Shown: piece after piece, positions 59,383 to 64,000 of the stretch | How the letters are laid out: each line of letters begins with the position of its first letter | Position numbering within the stretch: the first letter of the stretch is position 1 | NCBI GenBank assembly: GCA_964389925.1 | Contig: CAYMGE010000006.1 | Coordinates: 47,636 to 111,635, forward strand | Length of the DNA stretch: 64,000 bases | From: CALECP01 sp964389925 | Lineage (GTDB): Bacteria; Chloroflexota; Anaerolineae; Promineifilales; Promineifilaceae | Direction of reading: 5' to 3' | Notes under the pieces: model-generated | The model's database searches: none | Told to the model about the DNA's origin: nothing | Seen by the model: the letters and a program-made list of their open reading frames with translations, nothing else | Made by a program: the position numbers and the translations under genes

Positions 59383-59844
59383 TCAATGCGGCAGGCGCGG
59401 CCGCAACCACGCATATAAGTACATCCCACCCATCGCGCCGATGAAGGTGAGAACGGCGATCCACTCACCACCGCCAATTTGCGCGTAGATCGGCCCCGGA
59501 CACGCGCCAGTAATCGCCCAGCCCATGCCGAAGATCATGCCGCCAAAGATTACGCCTTTGTGATACGGCTTTGGCTTGTAGACAATCGGCTTGCCCGTCA
59601 TATCGTTGACTTGAAACCGCTTGATGAGGAACATCGCAATGCCGCCGACGATGATCGCCGTCGTGATGACGAGGTACATGTACGGTTCCCGAAAGAGGAA
59701 CATATCGTGAATGCGTTGCCAGAGAACGACTTCTGTTTTGACCAGAACGAGGCCAAAGTAGATGCCTGCAAAGAGGACACGGGCGTAGGTTGCGGCCGAT
59801 GTGCCGCTATCAGATTGTTGTTGAGAAATTGCTTGTTGTGCCAT
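59383..59844 (-). CDS. YeeE/YedE-family sulfur transporter half (second subunit)
   Basis: 153 residues with four membrane helices. The family motif FGMGWAITGACPGPIYAQIG contains the conserved Cys that relays thiosulfate in YeeE-type channels. Family proteins often occur as two half-size subunits, and here the other half is encoded 10 bases upstream. Probable role: thiosulfate or related sulfur uptake (inference from family). The stop abuts the toxin remnant. Confidence 0.85.
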   Translation of the reverse strand: MAQQAISQQQSDSGTSAATYARVLFAGIYFGLVLVKTEVVLWQRIHDMFLFREPYMYLVITTAIIVGGIAMFLIKRFQVNDMTGKPIVYKPKPYHKGVIFGGMIFGMGWAITGACPGPIYAQIGGGEWIAVLTFIGAMGGMYLYAWLRPRLPH

Positions 59845-59854
59845 GATGTTCCTC

Positions 59855-60340
59855 CTAAAAGATGAGACTGCCCAAACCCCACGTCACGATCAGACCGCCG
59901 ACGAAGAAGAACGCGGTGGCGACCATGCTCGGCCAATTGAGATTGGAAATCCCCGTAATCGCGTGACCTGACGTGCAGCCACCCGCATAGCGCGTGCCGA
60001 AGCCGACGAGAACGCCGCCCCCTAGCAAGCGCAGTGCGCCGCCCAATGAGTAATAGCTTTCGGGTAGAAATTCGACGGGAGCGAAAGAGAAAAAGTTGAC
60101 GGCAAAAAATGCGCCCACCATAATCCCGCCGACAAAGACGAGATTCCAGATGCCACCGCGCCAATCGTGGTTGCGGAGATAGTCAAACGAGGTGTTGGGC
60201 GTACACGCTGCGCCGATATGTTGCAGGCTGGTCGAGATGCCAAACGCCTTGCCAGCGAGAATATAGAGTAGTGGAACGGTCAAGCCAATCATGATGCCAG
60301 ACAGCCACCACGGCCATGGTTGCAGAAGAAATTCAATCAT
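59855..60340 (-). CDS. YeeE/YedE-family sulfur transporter half (first subunit)
   Basis: 161 residues with about four to five membrane helices. The motif LLGGGVLVGFGTRYAGGCTSGHAITGISN has the hallmark G-G-C-T-S-G-H Cys. Combined with the downstream half it makes a complete channel. SulP and MetY genes nearby fit a loose sulfur theme, although they are not in one operon. Confidence 0.88.
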   Translation of the reverse strand: MIEFLLQPWPWWLSGIMIGLTVPLLYILAGKAFGISTSLQHIGAACTPNTSFDYLRNHDWRGGIWNLVFVGGIMVGAFFAVNFFSFAPVEFLPESYYSLGGALRLLGGGVLVGFGTRYAGGCTSGHAITGISNLNWPSMVATAFFFVGGLIVTWGLGSLIF

Positions 60341-60578
60341 TGTTGTTACCTCTTATTATGATGTTGCCATATGGTACGAAAGTCATGCAAAAAGCCAATA
60401 AGGATCGTGTAAGGGTTGTGTAAGGGATTTAGATGTTCGCTCATATGGGAAACAAGGCGAAGTAGAAAAGAAGAAAGAAAAAGAGAAAGAGGTAAAGACA
60501 GTTCTTTTTCTTTCTTCTTTTTCACCTATTTGCCTACAAGAGCGAAGAAGTTTCGGGATTTGTAAATCCCAACAATAG
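60341..60578. terminator. Gap with purine/pyrimidine inverted repeat and small hairpin
   Basis: A 59-base inverted repeat of pure A/G against C/T arms (left arm from 60465, right arm 60502-60523) could form a hairpin of about 20 bp. A second hairpin, GGGATTT/AAATCCC, lies at about 60556-60571, just downstream of the SulP stop. They probably end the SulP transcript. No gene. Confidence 0.55.
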
Positions 60579-62294
60579 CTATAGTGCATAGCCAAGCGTT
60601 TGCATTGCGTCGTGCGTCGTCAAGTGGATGTTGTTCACCCCGGTGTGTTCCGTAAAACCGCACAGCTTCAATTTGTCGAGAACGGGGCCTTTGAACGCAG
60701 CGAGATGTAGCTGAATGTCATTTGCTCGCAAACTGTGCAAAATCCCTTCGAGTGCCTCAAGTGCGCTGAAATCGACATCGTTGATCGCCGTGCCGACGAG
60801 GACAAGGTGTTGCAGCTTTGGCTGGTCGGCGACCGTCTCGCTGATCGTCTGCTCCAGCAGTTTTGTGTTGGCAAAGTAGAGGGATGCGTCGATGCGAACG
60901 AGCGCGATTTCAGGCCATGTTTGGACATTGTGCCGCAGGACGTTGCGGTAGAAATTGGTGTTTGGGAGCTTGCCTAAAATGGCGACGTGTGGATCGCTGG
61001 TGCGCCAGATGAACAGAACGAGGCTTAACGCCGCACCGACGAGAATGCCATTTTCAATGCCGATTGCCAGCACTGCCACAAACGTTGTGATGAGCGCAGC
61101 GGCATCTCGCTTGTCATATTTCCAGACGCGGCGAACTGTTTTGAGGTCGATCAAGCCCGCGACGGCGACCATGATGATGGCAGCGAGAATCGTTTTGGGG
61201 ATGAAGTAAAAGAGCGGCGTGAGGAAGAGAATAGAGAGCGCGATCAAGATGGCAGTGATGATAGAGGCGAGTGGCGTGCGTGCGCCGGCGGCATGGTTGA
61301 CGAGAGAGCGACTAAAACCGCCCGTGACGGGATAGCCGCCCGTCAACGCCGCGCCGAAGTTGGCGACACCGAGCGCGATCAGCTCTTGATTGGGATCGAC
61401 CTTTTCACGGCCGCGTGAGGCGAGCGATTTAGCGACAGAGATGCTTTCCATATAGCCGACAAAGCTAATAGCAAGAGCCGTCGTTAGGAGCGTGCGCCAT
61501 GTTGTGATTGAAAAGGAAGGCAGTGTAATTGGCGGCAAGCCTGCGGGAACGTCTCCGACGACGCTTACGTTGGCTGTTTCATTGAGATCGAACAGCATGA
61601 CGAGTAGTGTGCCAACGACGACGATGAGCAGCGGCCCCGTTTTGGTGAGGGGTAATGCCAATGTGTCGGGAACGTTCAGGCGTTTTAGCTGGGCAGCAAG
61701 GCTGTTTTTGAAGTAGAGCAGAATGAGGATGCCAGCGATACCGAGCGCAAGCGTGATGAGGTTGGTTTGGGTGAGATGTTGTCCAACTTCCAATACCTGA
61801 CCATAGAAATGTTCCGAACGCTCGATTGAAATCCCCAACAAGCTCTTGACCTGACTAAATCCGATGACGATGGCGGCAGCGGCCGAAAAGCCAACCAAGA
61901 CAGGATGACTCAAAAAGTTGACGAGAAAACCGACGCGCAAAAAGCCCATTCCTGTTTGGATGATGGCAACGAGAAAGGCAAGCGTCAGCGCGAGTGTCAT
62001 GTATTCGCTGCTGCCCTCGGCCGCTAGCGCACCGATGCTTGAAGCGGTCAGCAACGACACGATGGCAACGGGGCCGACGGCGAGATAGCGACTTGTACCA
62101 AGCATTCCATAGAGCAGGAGTGGCAACACGCTGGTGTAAAGCCCTTGTTGCGGGGGCAAACCCGCTAACAGCGCATACGCCATCCCCTGCGGGATCAGCA
62201 TGATGGCGACGATTACGCCCGCGATCAAGTCGCCAGAAAGATTGTCGCGCTGATAGGTGCGAAGGGTGTCGATGATGGGGATGAAGCGTAACAA
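60579..62294 (-). CDS. SulP-family anion transporter with STAS domain
   Basis: 571 residues. About eleven to twelve membrane helices (residues 10-430) include the family signature VIVAIMLIPQGMAYALLAGLPPQQGLYTSVLP. The C-terminal STAS domain (about 445-570) contains IDASLYFANTKLLEQTI and NDVDFSALEALEGI, with the Ser typical of STAS phosphosites. It transports sulfate or related anions (bicarbonate or carboxylates in some relatives). The nearby sulfur genes favour sulfate, but this is not proof. Confidence 0.9.
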   Translation of the reverse strand: MLRFIPIIDTLRTYQRDNLSGDLIAGVIVAIMLIPQGMAYALLAGLPPQQGLYTSVLPLLLYGMLGTSRYLAVGPVAIVSLLTASSIGALAAEGSSEYMTLALTLAFLVAIIQTGMGFLRVGFLVNFLSHPVLVGFSAAAAIVIGFSQVKSLLGISIERSEHFYGQVLEVGQHLTQTNLITLALGIAGILILLYFKNSLAAQLKRLNVPDTLALPLTKTGPLLIVVVGTLLVMLFDLNETANVSVVGDVPAGLPPITLPSFSITTWRTLLTTALAISFVGYMESISVAKSLASRGREKVDPNQELIALGVANFGAALTGGYPVTGGFSRSLVNHAAGARTPLASIITAILIALSILFLTPLFYFIPKTILAAIIMVAVAGLIDLKTVRRVWKYDKRDAAALITTFVAVLAIGIENGILVGAALSLVLFIWRTSDPHVAILGKLPNTNFYRNVLRHNVQTWPEIALVRIDASLYFANTKLLEQTISETVADQPKLQHLVLVGTAINDVDFSALEALEGILHSLRANDIQLHLAAFKGPVLDKLKLCGFTEHTGVNNIHLTTHDAMQTLGYAL

Positions 62295-62468
62295 CTTGTA
62301 CTCCGTTTGTGATTTTGTTCACGGAGGGGAGTGTAATCGGCCGATGTAAAGCGCAGACAAGGGGGATGTAATGGTCGTGTAAGGAAAATTTGACAAGCTC
62401 GAAAGTTGAATCGCAAAAGGGTATGCTTTTGGTGTAAAAGTAATACAATGCGGAAAATCACCTAAATT

Positions 62469-63923
62469 ATGAGAGCAACCACAAATACGCTTCCACGCAG
62501 TTCGCCTGAGAAACAAGGAATTACATCATCGGCAATTATGCAATTTGTCGAGGCGTTGGAGCGAATACAAGAGATTCACAGCTTTATGTTAGTGCGGCAT
62601 GGTCATGTCGTTGCTGAGGGGTGGTGGTCGCCCTATGTTCCCGATCATCCTCACATGGTGTTCTCGTTAAGCAAGAGCTTTACAGCAACCGCAGTTGGTC
62701 TCGCGTTGAATGAAAATTATTTCTCGCTGGATGATGCGGTGTTATCCTTTTTCCCAGATGAGGCACCAAGTGAGGCAGTCGATCTCCTTAAAGAGATGCG
62801 CGTCAGACACTTGCTCTCGATGTCTACAGGTCATGCAATTGATACGTGGTCAGATATGGTTGGGCGGTCTGATGGCGATTGGCGCAAGGGCTTTTTCAGT
62901 GTGCCACTCTCGCATCCACCCGGCACTCATTTTGTTTATAACAGTGGCGCGACATACATGCTATCTGCCATTGTACAAAAATGTACGGGCATGAAACTCG
63001 TTGATTATTTAGAACAAAAATTATTTGAACCGCTCGGCATCGAGGGTGCTACATGGAGCGAATCACCACAGGGCATCACGGCTGGCGGCATCGGACTCAA
63101 TATCAAGACCGAAGATATTGCAAAGTTTGGCCAACTCTACTTACAACGCGGAGTATGGCAGGGTGAAAGCGTGCTTTCCGAAGCATGGGTCGATGCAGCG
63201 ACAGCCGCACAAATCTCAAATAGCGATGGCGTTCAGCCCGATTGGTCACAGGGGTATGGGTATCAGTTTTGGCGTTGCCGTCACAATGCGTATCGCGGTG
63301 ACGGTGTTTTCGGTCAGTATTGCATTGTCATGCCCGAACAAGATGCCGTTCTTGTGATGACAGGCGGTGTGGACGTATTCGATATGCAGCAGCCACTCGA
63401 TCTCGTTTGGGAATTATTGTTGCCAGAAATGGTCGCTGGTTCACTAAACGAGAACGCGACTGCACACGCACGTCTGACAAACAGGTTGACCTGTCTCAGC
63501 ATGAAACCAGTCGAAGGAACGGCAGCTTCACCCATTGCAACGCAGCTTACCGAGCGTACCTATATAGCTGACGCAAATGAGTTATCGCTTGAAAAGATCA
63601 CGTTTAGTTTTGCAGAAACGACCTGTAACATCACGCTCAAAATAGGCGAGCGACAAGAAACCATCCTGTGTGGCTATGGCACTTGGGAACAAAGTCGAAC
63701 AACGTTGTTCAAACAACCTCTGCTATTTACGCAAGCTCTTATTGCGACGAGCGGAGCATGGTTGGATGAAAACACATTCGCGCTCATCTTTCGCCTAGTT
63801 GAGACTCCGTTCTATCACACGATGGTTTGTCATTTTGCTGATGATGAGGTGTTGCTCGAAATAGCAGTCAATGTATCACTAGAGTCGATGCAACCAATTG
63901 TCATAACGGCAAAACAGACATGA
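62469..63923 (+). CDS. Serine hydrolase, class C beta-lactamase family
   Basis: 484 residues, no signal peptide. The catalytic S-x-x-K is S66-L-S-K69, and the Tyr motif is Y157-N-S in THFVYNSGATYML. GYGYQFWRCRHNAYRGDGVFGQ matches the third conserved segment. The family covers esterases, D-aminopeptidases and penicillin-binding-like enzymes, so the substrate is not predictable. The C-terminal 120 residues form a separate beta-rich domain. Divergent from SulP, with a TCGGCCGA octamer (62337-62344) in the 174-base gap. Confidence 0.85.
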   Translation: MRATTNTLPRSSPEKQGITSSAIMQFVEALERIQEIHSFMLVRHGHVVAEGWWSPYVPDHPHMVFSLSKSFTATAVGLALNENYFSLDDAVLSFFPDEAPSEAVDLLKEMRVRHLLSMSTGHAIDTWSDMVGRSDGDWRKGFFSVPLSHPPGTHFVYNSGATYMLSAIVQKCTGMKLVDYLEQKLFEPLGIEGATWSESPQGITAGGIGLNIKTEDIAKFGQLYLQRGVWQGESVLSEAWVDAATAAQISNSDGVQPDWSQGYGYQFWRCRHNAYRGDGVFGQYCIVMPEQDAVLVMTGGVDVFDMQQPLDLVWELLLPEMVAGSLNENATAHARLTNRLTCLSMKPVEGTAASPIATQLTERTYIADANELSLEKITFSFAETTCNITLKIGERQETILCGYGTWEQSRTTLFKQPLLFTQALIATSGAWLDENTFALIFRLVETPFYHTMVCHFADDEVLLEIAVNVSLESMQPIVITAKQT

Positions 63924-64000
63924 CGCGCTGCTTATATGGGAATGCACTATAGGTTTCCTGAATGAAATGTGTAAAATGGGTGCAAAATAGAGAAAGGGAA

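Noticed and set aside
59220..59477. Minus-strand frame covering the YeeE-like 3' end and the toxin remnant
   Set aside because: It is out of frame with both; the in-frame residues that match families are those of the YeeE-like gene and the RelE-type remnant.
1..64000. CRISPR arrays, rRNA and tRNA genes
   Set aside because: I looked for regularly spaced repeats and for tRNA T-arm and acceptor patterns and saw none convincing. A tRNA scan would settle this.

Overview
The window is a 64-kb stretch of ordinary, moderately GC bacterial chromosome, densely packed with genes on both strands. I see no rRNA, tRNA, CRISPR array, prophage or intact insertion sequence. Gene content suggests a Chloroflexota bacterium of the Anaerolineae/Ardenticatenia kind: large secreted beta-helix and DUF11 proteins, DUF2723 and GT39-type membrane glycosyltransferases, many small toxin-antitoxin modules, XisH/XisI, and secreted proteins with a short [FY]LP-hhh-[KR] peptide. 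This placement is inference, because no marker gene is present.

Layout. 1-1.6 kb: end-truncated secreted beta-helix protein. 1.9-6.8 kb: PspA, then an exopolysaccharide operon (GT4, Wzz, CpsD-like kinase, long RmlA) and dtd. 6.8-12.2 kb, opposite strand: Wzt-type ABC ATPase, secreted glycosidase-like protein, membrane glycosyltransferase, GT2. 12.4-16.5 kb: ABC exporter and histidine kinase. 16.5-27 kb: accessory stretch with HicBA, a MazEF-like pair, XisHI, BrnTA, an orphan lipoprotein, a MmyB-like regulator facing two secreted proteins, and a two-component pair. 26.8-31.8 kb: sugar ABC importer whose binding protein is a tandem triplication. 32-39 kb: AzlCD, MttB-family methyltransferase, ABC exporter, tRNA dihydrouridine synthase, and a peroxiredoxin-like gene with an in-frame TGA at its catalytic cysteine. 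39-49 kb: secreted DUF11 protein, two large membrane glycosyltransferases, tsaD and YihY. 49-57 kb: MetY, tsaE-tsaB-rimI, aroB, an Erm-type methyltransferase coupled to a GH63-like glycosidase. 57-64 kb: sucCD, YeeE/YedE halves, SulP transporter, serine hydrolase.

Three signals cut across genes. The palindromic octamer TCGGCCGA occurs about 62 times (about one expected) and is absent from 18.4-24.5 kb. Intercistronic spacers in several operons consist of degenerate heptamers (ACTNNCC type) that run up to the next start codon. Several genes lack a Shine-Dalgarno site and have a TANNNT-like box 6-9 nt before the start, which suggests leaderless transcripts.

The best candidates for something undescribed are the putative selenocysteine peroxiredoxin at 38.7-39.25 kb, the three-domain binding protein at 28.8-31.8 kb, the octamer and heptad systems, and the regulator plus secreted pair at 21-23.8 kb.
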